Assembly (NCBI GenBank): GCA_015472025.1
Contig: BNHL01000001.1
Coordinates: 372,001-436,000, forward strand
DNA: 64,000 bases
Origin: Cytophagales bacterium WSM2-2
Lineage (GTDB): Bacteria > Bacteroidota > Bacteroidia > Cytophagales > Cyclobacteriaceae
Reading direction: 5' to 3'
Part shown: positions 1-9,453 of the stretch, piece by piece
Layout: the number at the start of each line of letters is the position of its first letter
Position numbering within the stretch: the first letter of the stretch is position 1
The notes under the pieces: generated by a model
The model's input: only the letters and a program-made list of their open reading frames with translations
What the model was told of the DNA's origin: nothing
Databases searched by the model: none
Made by a program: the position numbers and the translations under genes

Positions 1-1
1 T

Positions 2-415
2 TAATAGTCCTTCACCCTTGCTGATAATGTACTTAGCCCCTATGTATGAGACTGTATCACTCAACAAAATTCTGTTTGTCGGGTTGATAACTGGTAGACG
101 GTTAAACGTCACATCGCAATCGAGATAGAAAACATCATCATTCAACTGAGTCTTTCTAAAGAAGTACTTCAAAAGATGTGGTTTGATTGATGGGATGTAT
201 CCTTTACTTTCAATGGAACGAACATCTTGAATAAAGTGGAATTCTGCTTCGCTGCTTTTAAAGACTTTAACCGCCTTGTGAACATCAAGTTTCCCATCAT
301 GTGCAAATAGGACAACTAAGTCTTTCTCAATTCCATTTTTTTTGAAATTGTTGATCTGGACTTGCATCTGCCAAATGAAGTAGTCATTATATGGTTGAGC
401 AGTAATAAATTTCAT
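2..415 (-). CDS. Glycosyltransferase-like protein, partial (3' end outside window)
   Basis: An ORF begins with ATG at 415 and runs off the left edge without a stop, giving 138 residues. It starts MKFITAQPYNDYFIWQMQV. Near residues 101-107 it has YLDCDVTF, which resembles the hydrophobic-DxD metal/nucleotide-sugar motif of GT-A glycosyltransferases, placed after an alpha/beta stretch with LVVLFAHDG as in such folds. It is the gene after the Thr-repeat protein, two bases from its stop, so the two are probably co-transcribed. Modifying that Thr-rich stalk is an attractive role but is inference. Without the C-terminal half the family cannot be fixed. Confidence 0.5.
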   Translation of the reverse strand, partial: MKFITAQPYNDYFIWQMQVQINNFKKNGIEKDLVVLFAHDGKLDVHKAVKVFKSSEAEFHFIQDVRSIESKGYIPSIKPHLLKYFFRKTQLNDDVFYLDCDVTFNRLPVINPTNRILLSDTVSYIGAKYIISKGEGLL

Positions 416-417
416 TG

Positions 418-1437
418 TTATGGAGTTGCACAAGTATCAGGGGTTATACCGCCTGATCCTAAAGAGACTAATATATTCCCACTACTTGTATGGAAAACAA
501 ATCCAGAAGTAGTAGGTGTTGTACCAATGTCTGAGATTAGGTAATCAAGTTGAACTCCTGTACCGGTACAAATTCTGCAACGTGATTCATTACCACTACC
601 GCTAACCCAACTGTTGGTTACGCCTATAATGTCCCCATTCGTTATACTGAATGAACCCGAGTTAAAACTGGTCGTTGTGGTTTCATCAACGATCAAAACA
701 CTATTTTTTGTGATTTGTAATCTACCGTTTGACGCACTGCCAGATTGCAAATTCCAAAAAAGAGTAAGCGTTGGTGGCAACGTTGTTGTGGTTGTAGTTG
801 TGGTTGGAGCCTCAGTTGTTGTGGTTGTTGTAGTCGGTGTTTCAGTCGTGGTAGTTGTTGTCGTTGGTGCCTCGGTCGTTGTAGTCGTTGTAGTCGGAGC
901 CTCAGTTGTCGTAGTTGTGGTAGTAGGTGCCTCGGTCGTGGTAGTTGTTGTTGTCGTTGGAGCAGCCGTGGTAGTTGTAGTTGTGGTAGTAATGCACGAA
1001 TTATCAAATCGACATTCCTCAACTACAACTTGTCTAACACGATCATAAGAATTTGAAACAAAAGAAATGGTTTGTTTATTCTCATCGAATGTCAAACTAC
1101 TTTCAAATGCTGTCAACTTCATCGGTACGTAATATCCAACGATATACCAAAGCTGATTTGCCTTTAACAGAAACACATAGTTAGATTTGAGTGAATAGGC
1201 TTCTGTATTATTAAAGTCAGGATATATCACATCTAACTCATGCTGATAGTAAGCACCTCGACTATCAAAGGTTTGCTTCTCAGAGAAGATACTTTGGTCA
1301 TCAAAACAATTAAGACGAATGAATGGTGATTGATCAATGATAACAGTCTCACCGCTCAATGAATAGTTATAACTATCTCCAGTTACAGGAACGTAATAAA
1401 TTTTTTCAATGAATGGTAAGACGCTGGAGCAAGTCAT
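418..1437 (-). CDS. Virion protein with mucin-like Thr repeats
   Basis: The product is 339 residues from ATG 1437. A GTG at 1467 would add ten residues but lies in the T-tract of a terminator, so ATG is preferred. There are three parts: an N-terminal domain of about 150 residues with no recognised family; about seven repeats of a 10-11 residue unit, T(7-8)EAP with variants AAP, ETP and LPP, encoded at about 777-992; and a C-terminal domain of about 115 residues rich in Gly, Ser and Thr with a CRICTGTG segment. No signal peptide is convincing. Its place after the capsid and tail-tube-like genes suggests a virion appendage or fibre whose Thr/Pro stalk spaces two globular domains. The next gene is glycosyltransferase-like, so the Thr stalk may be O-glycosylated (inference). 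Confidence 0.6.
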   Translation of the reverse strand: MTCSSVLPFIEKIYYVPVTGDSYNYSLSGETVIIDQSPFIRLNCFDDQSIFSEKQTFDSRGAYYQHELDVIYPDFNNTEAYSLKSNYVFLLKANQLWYIVGYYVPMKLTAFESSLTFDENKQTISFVSNSYDRVRQVVVEECRFDNSCITTTTTTTTAAPTTTTTTTTEAPTTTTTTTEAPTTTTTTTEAPTTTTTTTETPTTTTTTTEAPTTTTTTTTLPPTLTLFWNLQSGSASNGRLQITKNSVLIVDETTTTSFNSGSFSITNGDIIGVTNSWVSGSGNESRCRICTGTGVQLDYLISDIGTTPTTSGFVFHTSSGNILVSLGSGGITPDTCATP

Positions 1438-1466
1438 TACAACAATGACACTAATCTCAGAAAACA

Positions 1467-1504
1467 CGCAAAAGAAAAAGGCTCACCATTTCTGGCAAGC
1501 CTTT
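1467..1504 (-). terminator. Intrinsic terminator after the tail-tube-like gene
   Basis: Read on the minus strand, an 11-bp stem (two G.T pairs) with loop AGAAAT spans 1504-1477 and is followed by TTCTTTT. It lies about 20 bases after the 1525-2046 gene and just before the Thr-repeat gene, so it probably limits read-through from the capsid transcript into that gene. Confidence 0.75.
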
Positions 1505-1524
1505 GTAAAGTTTTAGATTTCTGA

Positions 1525-2046
1525 TTAAGCGATTAAAGATGAGAATGCAGCAAATGGAATTTCTTTTGAGTAGTTCTTTGTTGAACCTTCCAAAGCCAAT
1601 GTCATTCCTTTTGCATCTGTATGCTTCTTCCCTGAGTCAAGGTCACCAATTGTCTGTTTTAGACCTATGCCAGTATCACCCAATAAATCATAAGTGTTGT
1701 CATCATATTTAACAATGACCATGAATTTGCCGAATCGAAGTTTTTCAAGTACTGCTTTTCTTGCAGCCGTGATATTTGTTAAAGAGAAATTCACAGTTTG
1801 AACTACGAAATTGGAGTAATCACTATATGTGAGTTTCTCAGTTACTTGTCCTGTTTCCAGAACTGCATCGAACGACCATGCTTTATCGCTGTTACTTGCC
1901 GTCAAGCCAGTTACATTACTATTTGCATCGTACTTAACCGTAAAGTTGCTTTTGTTGAGAATATAAAATCTCTCTGATGCTAAACCACCAAATTGTGATT
2001 CAGAACAAAGAGTTGTTGTTATACCTGTGGTTATTAAACATGCCAT
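1525..2046 (-). CDS. Putative phage tail tube protein
   Basis: The product is 173 residues, beginning MACLITTGITTTLCSESQF, soluble and rich in predicted beta strand. The C-terminal half has a pattern typical of tail tube proteins: a KYDDNTYDLLGDTGIG turn, then KGMTLALEGSTK near the end, resembling the 'GxxLTFEGxE' ending seen in tube proteins of Bacteroidota phages. It lies directly downstream of the major capsid gene (42-base gap) and is followed by a strong terminator, consistent with a highly expressed virion component. The name rests on context and weak pattern only; a head decoration or neck protein is the main alternative. Confidence 0.45.
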   Translation of the reverse strand: MACLITTGITTTLCSESQFGGLASERFYILNKSNFTVKYDANSNVTGLTASNSDKAWSFDAVLETGQVTEKLTYSDYSNFVVQTVNFSLTNITAARKAVLEKLRFGKFMVIVKYDDNTYDLLGDTGIGLKQTIGDLDSGKKHTDAKGMTLALEGSTKNYSKEIPFAAFSSLIA

Positions 2047-2088
2047 GAATTTTTAAATGTTATGAATAAGATTATTTCAGGGCATGGA

Positions 2089-3015
2089 TTAACCATACAT
2101 TACGATCTGAGGAATGTTTGCCACTCCAACGTTTTCTTTCCAATGAGCCTCGAAGCGTACTTGACGGTCGAAATTAACCGGGTACATGTTTTTTACATTG
2201 ATTGAAGAAAAATCAGTATCGATGTTTGTGTAAACTTGAAAATTTGCACGAACGCCAGCTACAATTTGATTTGTACCAATTCCACAAACTCGTAGTTCAA
2301 TGCCGTTAAAATCAAGACTCTTGTCTCCAACAGGAGTTTGGAAACCAAGAACGCCTTGTGCTTGCTTGTATGCTTTCGCAACAGTTGGACTAACGAAGAT
2401 TACTAAATCAGACAATAACTCAGAAGTTGACAAAGCATCTGGAATCTTGTTCCAGACTTTGTTTAATTCCGCAATTACATTTGAGGCTGTGATAGTAGTT
2501 CCAGTTTGAACGATTGGAGAACCTGTCTTTATTTGTCTGATGAACCCATCATACAACGCTGCAACATAACCAGTACCACCAGTTAAGTTCCCTTTCCAAA
2601 TTCTTGTTTCAAAACCGTTTCTTATAAATTTCTTTTGTTTGTCTAAAAGAGCCGTTTCAAATTCAGCAGGAATATCTTGACTGTTCAATTGTTCATCAGT
2701 CCAGTCCATTACTGCATAGTCATCAATACATTCGGTTTCATTTAACCAATGGTATTGCATTGCCAATTCTTTTTCAGAATAAGTGACGTTGGATGTAGGT
2801 GTGAACGTACAAGTTTTACCCGTACCTAATGCACCAGTAAGGTCGTAGGAACGTACCTGTACTTTATAGTTTTTATCGTTGTAAACAGTAAGTCCTTTGG
2901 TGCTTACCGTTGTCGAGTCCAAAAGAGCAGGAGTAAAAAACTCTTTGGTTGGTTTACCAGCGTATTTTGATGTGATGCTGGTTGATGATGCTAAGTTTTG
3001 TTTATTGTTTTCCAT
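2089..3015 (-). CDS. Major capsid protein (HK97-fold type)
   Basis: The product is 308 residues. The N-terminal 50 or so residues are polar. The body then reads like a short HK97-type capsid protein: an alpha region with IAELNKVWNKIPDAL, a DLVIFVSPTVAKAYKQAQ segment (the 'lvmspx' strand-helix of the axial domain), IELRVCGIGTNQIVAGVRAN, and the terminal FDRQVRFEAHWKENVGVANI stretch. It follows the prohead protease with a 39-base gap, the classical protease-capsid pairing. The protein would assemble the icosahedral head, and the protease next door would remove scaffold. Identification rests on pattern plus context; a structure-based search would confirm it. Confidence 0.8.
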   Translation of the reverse strand: MENNKQNLASSTSITSKYAGKPTKEFFTPALLDSTTVSTKGLTVYNDKNYKVQVRSYDLTGALGTGKTCTFTPTSNVTYSEKELAMQYHWLNETECIDDYAVMDWTDEQLNSQDIPAEFETALLDKQKKFIRNGFETRIWKGNLTGGTGYVAALYDGFIRQIKTGSPIVQTGTTITASNVIAELNKVWNKIPDALSTSELLSDLVIFVSPTVAKAYKQAQGVLGFQTPVGDKSLDFNGIELRVCGIGTNQIVAGVRANFQVYTNIDTDFSSINVKNMYPVNFDRQVRFEAHWKENVGVANIPQIVMYG

Positions 3016-3054
3016 TTTTAATGAATGTCTATTCTTATAGTTATTGGGGTTAGG

Positions 3055-4200
3055 TTAGAAATTGTATTTGAAACGCATTCTTTCTGCTGCTGTCATTTCA
3101 GCTAAAGGCTTCTCAGGTTTTTTCTTTGCCAAGTCCTCTTTGGTTTCATTTTTCTGAATTGGATTAGCCAAAGGAAGTTTCTTCAATTTCTCGATCTCAG
3201 ATTTTAAATTTTGAATCTCTGCTTTCAAAGTTTCATTCTCTGCCTTGAAATCCTCTTTGACCGGGGCTTGAGCTTTTGATTGCTTAGACAATTGCGCATC
3301 TCCGATGCTAACCAAGTTGCCATCATCGCCAACAGTCAATTGTTTTCCATTGTCAAGGTTGTACACTCCTGCTGGTGCAGGTGATGTATTCGAAGGGTCG
3401 TTGTCGTTAATTACTAATACTGGCTGACCTACATCAGACCAAGTCAATAAAATATCGTCAGGAATTGTTTTGGCTTGATTCACATCGGTTGAACCTGATA
3501 ATGATTCATCAGCCAATTTTTGAAGTGCCTTGGTTTCTTTATTACTAACTATTGTTTCTGCTTTTTCCATTTCTGACAAAAGCGTTTTGAACTTTTCTAA
3601 AAACTTGTTCATGTACTGTTCTATTTTGCTAAAATTATTGTCGTCTTTTTGAGCGGTTAGTTTTGATAAATAGATTTCTACTGAAAAACCTCTCAACTCC
3701 CCGTCAATCACTTTTTGAAAAATTGCAGGGTCTTCGATCTTATAGGCGACATACCATGAACCCAATGTTGCATCTGGAATACCTTTGGCTTTTGTTGCAC
3801 TGAGTAATTCAGGAGTATCAATGATGAATGATTCAATCAAGTACCCTTCTGTTGGCTCTTCATGTTCAACGTTGACATTTGAAGTCATTTGTTGCTTATG
3901 AAATTGATTTCTGATTGTTTCAATTGAATCAGTGGTGAAGTATCCATAAAATGGTTCACCGTTTGTGTCAAATCTTAGAATGTCTTTGTCAGGAATAAGA
4001 GCAAGACCAGCAACAACTTGTTTAAGAGTTGCGGTCTTTAGTTCGATGTACTTTTTCTTTTCCTTCTCTTTTGAGAAATACTTGAAGTCGCTTTCGATTG
4101 CTGGTTCAGAAACCAATGACATTGTTTTAACCCCTGATGAAGGATTGGTCTTGTCAATGTCGAACTTTACTCTACGGATTTTTTCCATGCCTATATCCAT
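3055..4200 (-). CDS. Prohead protease (XkdF-like) with fused scaffold-like C terminus
   Basis: The product is 381 residues. The N-terminal part, residues about 1-190, is a phage serine protease-like domain. It has SNVNVEHEEPTEG, supplying the His, and RGFSVEIYLSK, supplying the Ser in the GFSxE context seen in XkdF-like and S78-type prohead proteases. The C-terminal part, about 200-381, is polar: a low-complexity linker, then a coiled coil (about 305-345, KAENETLKAEIQNLKSEIE) and a basic end, TAAERMRFKYNF, as in scaffold proteins that bind the capsid lattice. The gene directly precedes the capsid gene. The fused layout suggests one polypeptide that scaffolds the prohead and then digests itself. 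ATG 4200 is used; an in-frame ATG at 4188 is an alternative. Confidence 0.75.
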   Translation of the reverse strand: MDIGMEKIRRVKFDIDKTNPSSGVKTMSLVSEPAIESDFKYFSKEKEKKKYIELKTATLKQVVAGLALIPDKDILRFDTNGEPFYGYFTTDSIETIRNQFHKQQMTSNVNVEHEEPTEGYLIESFIIDTPELLSATKAKGIPDATLGSWYVAYKIEDPAIFQKVIDGELRGFSVEIYLSKLTAQKDDNNFSKIEQYMNKFLEKFKTLLSEMEKAETIVSNKETKALQKLADESLSGSTDVNQAKTIPDDILLTWSDVGQPVLVINDNDPSNTSPAPAGVYNLDNGKQLTVGDDGNLVSIGDAQLSKQSKAQAPVKEDFKAENETLKAEIQNLKSEIEKLKKLPLANPIQKNETKEDLAKKKPEKPLAEMTAAERMRFKYNF

Positions 4201-4235
4201 ATAGACAGGATGAGTTCGATTTTCCGTATAACATT

Positions 4236-6521
4236 TTAAATAGCTGCTCTTGATTGCAAAACCTTCACATTGGTCTGCTTGTCATTAATCTCTTTCACGC
4301 TCACAGATATATTTGAGTTCTGGATTGCGCTCAACAGATCATTACCTGTTAATGACAGGAATTTAGATTCGTTCAATACCGGTACGTTGGAACTAAAGCC
4401 CCCCGAAGCGAATGAACCCTTACGCATGGCCTCCAGCGTATTCACCAAACGACTTCCTACGTCAGAAAATAGGACATGCTCCGGAACTACATATTCATTT
4501 TCGTGCACGACCCCGGCTACTTGATAACCTGTACTATCTCTCAACCCCTGACCTTTAGTATAACCACCTTCCGCAAAAGTTGGTGCTGGAATGGCTTTCG
4601 GTTTATTCCCTGCAATCACTCCTAATTCAACTGCACCCAATGCACCCGTTATACCAGCAAGTATAAAAGAGAATGGTGGTGGACTACTCGCCAACGCCTG
4701 AGTCACGCCAAGAGCAGTATTGACAGCAGCAGTGATCAAACTGGTCTCCCATGTGATAAGGTTCTGCTTGTTCTGATAATTTACTTTTTGCGCCTCAAGT
4801 CTTGCTCTTTGTGATTGAGCATCTGATTGAACTTTCTGCTCTTCTGCAATCTGACTTAATACCTGCTGATGAGCTGCACCTTGAGTTGTTGAAAGTTCAG
4901 CCGTAAGCGTTTGAAGTTTGGAAGTAGATTCATTGAACGCATTTGTTTGTATTTCAATTTGTGCCTGAACACCGTTGATATTATTGGCGATTGTCTGAGT
5001 AATAGCCTGAGCAACTTTGCTAACAACATCCAACCCCAACTTGGCATACTGTTGAATGGTCTGAACTTCCTGTTTAAACTGCTTGTCAGCATTCTCCTTG
5101 TCTAACTTAGCCTGTTCAGCTTTCTTTCTGGCTGCATCTTCATCGGCTTTTTGTGCTAATTGACTATACTTAATCTGTATGGCAAGAATCTTGTCAACTC
5201 TATCTTGCTCAATTAGTCTTCTCTGTTCTGCGATCTGCTGATCAGAACCAATCAATTTCGCTTCACGTTGTTTTGTATCGAAATCGAGTTGAGCAAGTTC
5301 TTTCTGCTGTCCATCTGCAAGAGCATTGATTCGAAGCTGTCTAATATTGTCATTCGCCTCTCTTTCTGCTTTTAGTCTTGCCTCATTCATCGCCCTGATT
5401 CGAGCAAGAAATTTCTCTAAAGCGTCATTCGATGCTTTTTCTTCATCCGCTCTTTGTTTAGCCTCTTGCTTTGCTCTATCTGCTGATTCCTTGGCAACCT
5501 TCTTATTGTAGTTGTCTTCATTGGCTGCAAGAATTGCCAACTGATTATTGAGATCATCAATGGTTTGTTTGTTGGTTTTAATTTGCTTGTCGAGATCGCC
5601 AGCCTTTTTTGCTGCATCTTCAATTGATCCTCCAAATATTTTAGTTAAGACTGCAAATTGCCCAAGGGCTACATTTCTCTTAATCGCATTTACTAATTCT
5701 TCTTGGGTGGCTGCTAATCTCTTATTGTCGAGTTCAAGTTGACTCTTAGTTACCTCGATTTGCTGTTGAAGGTTCTTTCTTCTGAGAGCAAAGATTTGTG
5801 TCTCCTTCTCACCTTGAGCAGTGAGTAAAGCAATTTGATTTTCAATTGAATGATTTAGGCTTTCAAGTTGCTGCTTGGCTATATCAATATTCTTCTGTTG
5901 TGCAGCGAATACTTTTTCCTGAGCGACATTGGTTAATCCAAGAGCATCGGTAAACTTCCCAACTGCATCCGTTACCGCTTCCCAATTCTCAACCAACAGC
6001 GCAAGAGCGAGTATTGCAATTCCAATCCCCGATAATGTAAGTGCTGCCTTTGCTTCTGTTCCAAAAAGTTTTGCGTAAATGCTGGATTGCTTAAATCCTT
6101 CAATGTATTGACTGAATGCAGCACGGTTGGTACTGGTTAGACCTTCAATCAATGGTTTGATCGAACTTACAACAGCAGTCAATTGTGTTGCTGTCTGAAT
6201 TGTCTTTGCAATGTCCTCCTGTGCTTCTTTACCGAATGCCTGACTGGCTACGGTCGCTATAGAGAAACCAGCAGCCAATGAACCACCGATCTTTGCAACT
6301 GAATCCAGTTGCTTCTCATCACTAAATCCACGAAGGTCTTCTTTGATTTCTTTGAGTTGAGTATCAGCCTTCTTTGACAAAGAAGCCATCTCATCGAATG
6401 CCTGACTGTTAATAGGAACTTTTTTGAGTTCACTATTGATGTCTTTTATTGTCTGTTCTAAATCTGTAACCGACTTTACATTTTTTAATTGTAGGGTTAG
6501 TTCAACACTTTTGTTTGCCAC
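4236..6521 (-). CDS. Tail tape measure protein
   Basis: The product is 761 residues. It is long, helical and rich in Gln, Lys, Ala and Glu, with heptad patterns from about 5-80 and 200-560. A hydrophobic segment lies near 163-182 (LSGIGIAILALALLV) and more hydrophobic helices near 590-650 (LITWETSLITAAVNTALG, then a Pro-rich turn). This mix of coiled coil and interior membrane-active helices is the hallmark of siphovirus tape measures, which set tail length and help DNA entry. It is shorter than many, so the tail may be short. It lies downstream of the two large tail genes rather than upstream, contrary to the usual order. Confidence 0.85.
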   Translation of the reverse strand: MANKSVELTLQLKNVKSVTDLEQTIKDINSELKKVPINSQAFDEMASLSKKADTQLKEIKEDLRGFSDEKQLDSVAKIGGSLAAGFSIATVASQAFGKEAQEDIAKTIQTATQLTAVVSSIKPLIEGLTSTNRAAFSQYIEGFKQSSIYAKLFGTEAKAALTLSGIGIAILALALLVENWEAVTDAVGKFTDALGLTNVAQEKVFAAQQKNIDIAKQQLESLNHSIENQIALLTAQGEKETQIFALRRKNLQQQIEVTKSQLELDNKRLAATQEELVNAIKRNVALGQFAVLTKIFGGSIEDAAKKAGDLDKQIKTNKQTIDDLNNQLAILAANEDNYNKKVAKESADRAKQEAKQRADEEKASNDALEKFLARIRAMNEARLKAEREANDNIRQLRINALADGQQKELAQLDFDTKQREAKLIGSDQQIAEQRRLIEQDRVDKILAIQIKYSQLAQKADEDAARKKAEQAKLDKENADKQFKQEVQTIQQYAKLGLDVVSKVAQAITQTIANNINGVQAQIEIQTNAFNESTSKLQTLTAELSTTQGAAHQQVLSQIAEEQKVQSDAQSQRARLEAQKVNYQNKQNLITWETSLITAAVNTALGVTQALASSPPPFSFILAGITGALGAVELGVIAGNKPKAIPAPTFAEGGYTKGQGLRDSTGYQVAGVVHENEYVVPEHVLFSDVGSRLVNTLEAMRKGSFASGGFSSNVPVLNESKFLSLTGNDLLSAIQNSNISVSVKEINDKQTNVKVLQSRAAI

Positions 6522-6550
6522 TGTCTTCTCATGCGTTCTATTTTAGGTTA

Positions 6551-9424
6551 TTAGGAAAAACTGGTAGTAATGAATTGGCTACCATTCGGATTTATATCGA
6601 ATGGATCAAAATCACCTTCGATCAAAGTACCAGATACTTGGGCTGATGATGAAGTAAGATCAGTTGCCGTATCACAAGTTGATTGCAACAACATGAATAC
6701 ACGATAATCGCTTGGCATTACACCATACAAATTCCCCTCTTCATGTTCGTTCGTACCAGACAAGAATGCTCCCCCGGCAGTAAACAATCCGATTCTATTT
6801 GAGCCGTTCAAGTCCCCGATTGATGATGGACTGGTATGACCAGTATGGAGGCTGACAATGTTGCTTCCGAAAAAGTTATTGAAAATATCAGACTCACATA
6901 ACACCGTAAATGAGAACGGTTTTGCAAAATCAGAGATTACAAATTCGCTCCACGCTTTCACAACGGATGTGGTATTTACAAAATAAGTAAGGTCTGTCAT
7001 GTTGAATACTGCTGTTTGTTCAACAACAACAATCTCAAGCATATCACTTAGGAACGGTGTTATGAAGGTATATGAATCGGTTACCGTTGCTCCTGTTGTA
7101 AATCTTGATTTATGAACTACTACACCATTAACCTTGTACAAGATGTTGGTTATCTTTTGCGCTACTCCTGAGTTTGAAAGTTTATTGATAGTAACAACAA
7201 CATTCCCGAAACTGTCAACGCCCGTAGTCCCATTTGTCACTCCTGTATAAGTCAAATCTGTTACCTGACTACCTGCGTCATAATTGAATTCGTATTGATT
7301 GCCTGACAACGAAGGGTCTGAGTACAATTTTGAGGTTGTAGCTATAGTGATACCTGTATAGATATTTCTCGCATTAGCAGTCGTTCCGTTATTGATTTTC
7401 TTGATCATTGATAATTCAGAAGTGCGATTGATCGGGTCGTAATTCTCAATCTTTACAAGCTTGTACAGTTCATCATTGAATTTCAACGTGCGATTGACCT
7501 GCATTTCGTTCCAGTCAATCTCACTCATTCGCATGTTGATCTTAGTCACTGCTGAATCACCATATAGGGTATATTTATTCTTATGGAAGAAAGAATAAAG
7601 GTTTTCATATTGATAGTTCGGGTTTTCACCGAATGTCAATGAGTAGGGTGTTGTTTCGTAGCTACCTGAGACCTTACCAACACTATAATAGGTCATGAGT
7701 AAGTATTGGGCTTCCGCACCTACCTCTGAGAATCTATCTATTTGACCGCTTTGCAATAGACCAATCAGATTTGCCTTTTCAATTGGGGTTAACAGTTTGA
7801 ATGGCGATGCAATGCAGATCGGAACTTTAACAGAAGTAGGGTGTGTATCTGTTCCGCCTGTTGCTATATTGATATAAGCCCATTGGTATGCACCAGAATC
7901 AGTAGTCCCGGTTATTAGTCCATCATATTTGAAATGCCCATAGTAATAATAGAGTTTCAAACTTCCATCATAACTCATTGTTGAAGCTGCATTACCTTCA
8001 ACATAAGTAGTTCCAGAATCAGAGCAGAATACATTGCCCTGATTATCGATTGGAGTTTGAGGGCTAATTACTGGTATCGAAATATTTTGAAATGCACTCT
8101 GTGAATTACTCCACGTCACTCCATCAATGGAAACGTTATTTGCTACCGTGTAACAGAAGTAATTAGGGTAACCGAAATTTAGAGTAATCGCATTGACTCC
8201 TGATGTCTTGTTAAAGAAATTGTTGAAAATGCCGATTGGATAATGCTCCGTTATCGCAGGGAGCAAGAAACTCCTGATATTATTGTTTCTATTAAGCCAG
8301 TCTCTTGTTGGATCAGTATAATAATTTGCCAACCCTAACGGACGATCATAGCCAGCAACCAAATAATTGTCCGAGTCATCGGTGAAAGTAATGATCGAAT
8401 TAACTTTAGCTTGTGTGACATCAATTGAATCCAAGTCAACCTTTCTGGTGATGTCGTAAGGATTCAATACATCCCCAAATAAGTTGTTGTAAGAATCAAA
8501 AGAGATAGTCTTTGAATTAGTGTTGATCGTGAAATATAGGTTGAATGTGTTGATGATCGATTTAATGAAATCTATCTGCTGAACTCCTGACGGCAATAAC
8601 TTATTTAAGTTTAAAGTCGCTCCTGTCGTCCCTGAGATCGCACCAGCATAGCTTTCAACCTTTCCACAAAATGGAATGATGATCTTTTTTATTTCCGAAC
8701 GCTCAAAGAATGTACCGCCTAACTTCCAGCCGATGTCAGAAAAAATACCCGTAACAATCGGCACTAAGTAAATAGCTGGCGGTAATTGTGGATAGTATAA
8801 TGGGTTGTGAGTGCTTAACGGAAAATGCGGTGGGGCATTATAATTGTTGTATGTAAACCCAAAGTAAGACTCATTAGCAGTTGTACCAGTTCCGATGATG
8901 TTGGCTGTACCTCCTGAAATAAATGGTGTCTTATAGAAGATGTATGGAAACTGAAAAGCAGTCTCGTCACTATTCTTGTAATCGGCATTGATATGAGCAG
9001 CAATGGTGTTTTCATAATCCCATGAAATCGTTGGTAATGCCGTTAAGTCCGAAAGTTTCTTAGAACCGATATTGTCTATCAGTTCCGTTAGTTTGGAGTA
9101 GATAACTCCCTTATAACTCTTTGCATCGTATTCATTGAGTTCAAAAATGCCGTCAACCAGAAGTTGATTGTTATTAATGACTTTACATCCCCACTGTTTA
9201 CCGACAAAGATTTTGGTTCTGCCTTTCGTATCAGGAAATTCAAAGACCCTTGCATTGTTCTTTGTTTTTGGAAAAGAAACGGTGTAGCTGTATTCACCCC
9301 AACGCTTGGAAATATCGGTGAGATCATCAACAATCCTGTTTAGTTTAATTCCTAAGTCTGCTGGTGAAGTATAATCAAGCTGGTCGCCTGAATCCAATAT
9401 TATCTTTAAGTCACTGATCTGCAC
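6551..9424 (-). CDS. Large phage tail/baseplate protein
   Basis: The product is 957 residues, one of the two largest virion genes here. The N-terminal about 130 residues (MQISDLKIILDSGDQLDY, then RWGEYSYTVSFPKTKNNARVF and a GIFELNEYDAKSYKGVIYS strand pair) look like the beta-sandwich start of a distal-tail or tail-associated protein of Bacteroidota siphophages. The rest is Ser/Thr/Asn/Gly-rich beta structure, with repeated aromatic strands near 150-480, and ends GSQFITTSFS. No enzymatic motif was found. It is likely a tail-tip hub or receptor-contact protein. It lies 30 bases upstream of the tape-measure gene. Confidence 0.65.
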   Translation of the reverse strand: MQISDLKIILDSGDQLDYTSPADLGIKLNRIVDDLTDISKRWGEYSYTVSFPKTKNNARVFEFPDTKGRTKIFVGKQWGCKVINNNQLLVDGIFELNEYDAKSYKGVIYSKLTELIDNIGSKKLSDLTALPTISWDYENTIAAHINADYKNSDETAFQFPYIFYKTPFISGGTANIIGTGTTANESYFGFTYNNYNAPPHFPLSTHNPLYYPQLPPAIYLVPIVTGIFSDIGWKLGGTFFERSEIKKIIIPFCGKVESYAGAISGTTGATLNLNKLLPSGVQQIDFIKSIINTFNLYFTINTNSKTISFDSYNNLFGDVLNPYDITRKVDLDSIDVTQAKVNSIITFTDDSDNYLVAGYDRPLGLANYYTDPTRDWLNRNNNIRSFLLPAITEHYPIGIFNNFFNKTSGVNAITLNFGYPNYFCYTVANNVSIDGVTWSNSQSAFQNISIPVISPQTPIDNQGNVFCSDSGTTYVEGNAASTMSYDGSLKLYYYYGHFKYDGLITGTTDSGAYQWAYINIATGGTDTHPTSVKVPICIASPFKLLTPIEKANLIGLLQSGQIDRFSEVGAEAQYLLMTYYSVGKVSGSYETTPYSLTFGENPNYQYENLYSFFHKNKYTLYGDSAVTKINMRMSEIDWNEMQVNRTLKFNDELYKLVKIENYDPINRTSELSMIKKINNGTTANARNIYTGITIATTSKLYSDPSLSGNQYEFNYDAGSQVTDLTYTGVTNGTTGVDSFGNVVVTINKLSNSGVAQKITNILYKVNGVVVHKSRFTTGATVTDSYTFITPFLSDMLEIVVVEQTAVFNMTDLTYFVNTTSVVKAWSEFVISDFAKPFSFTVLCESDIFNNFFGSNIVSLHTGHTSPSSIGDLNGSNRIGLFTAGGAFLSGTNEHEEGNLYGVMPSDYRVFMLLQSTCDTATDLTSSSAQVSGTLIEGDFDPFDINPNGSQFITTSFS

Positions 9425-9453
9425 TGACGGTCATAGTCTTTCAATAAGGTTAT

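Noticed and set aside
777..992. CRISPR-like array
   Set aside because: The regular repeats are coding Thr/Pro units with no unique spacers.
614..1048. Val-rich ORF on the plus strand
   Set aside because: It is the antisense image of the Thr-repeat coding DNA; the valine runs only mirror ACN codons.
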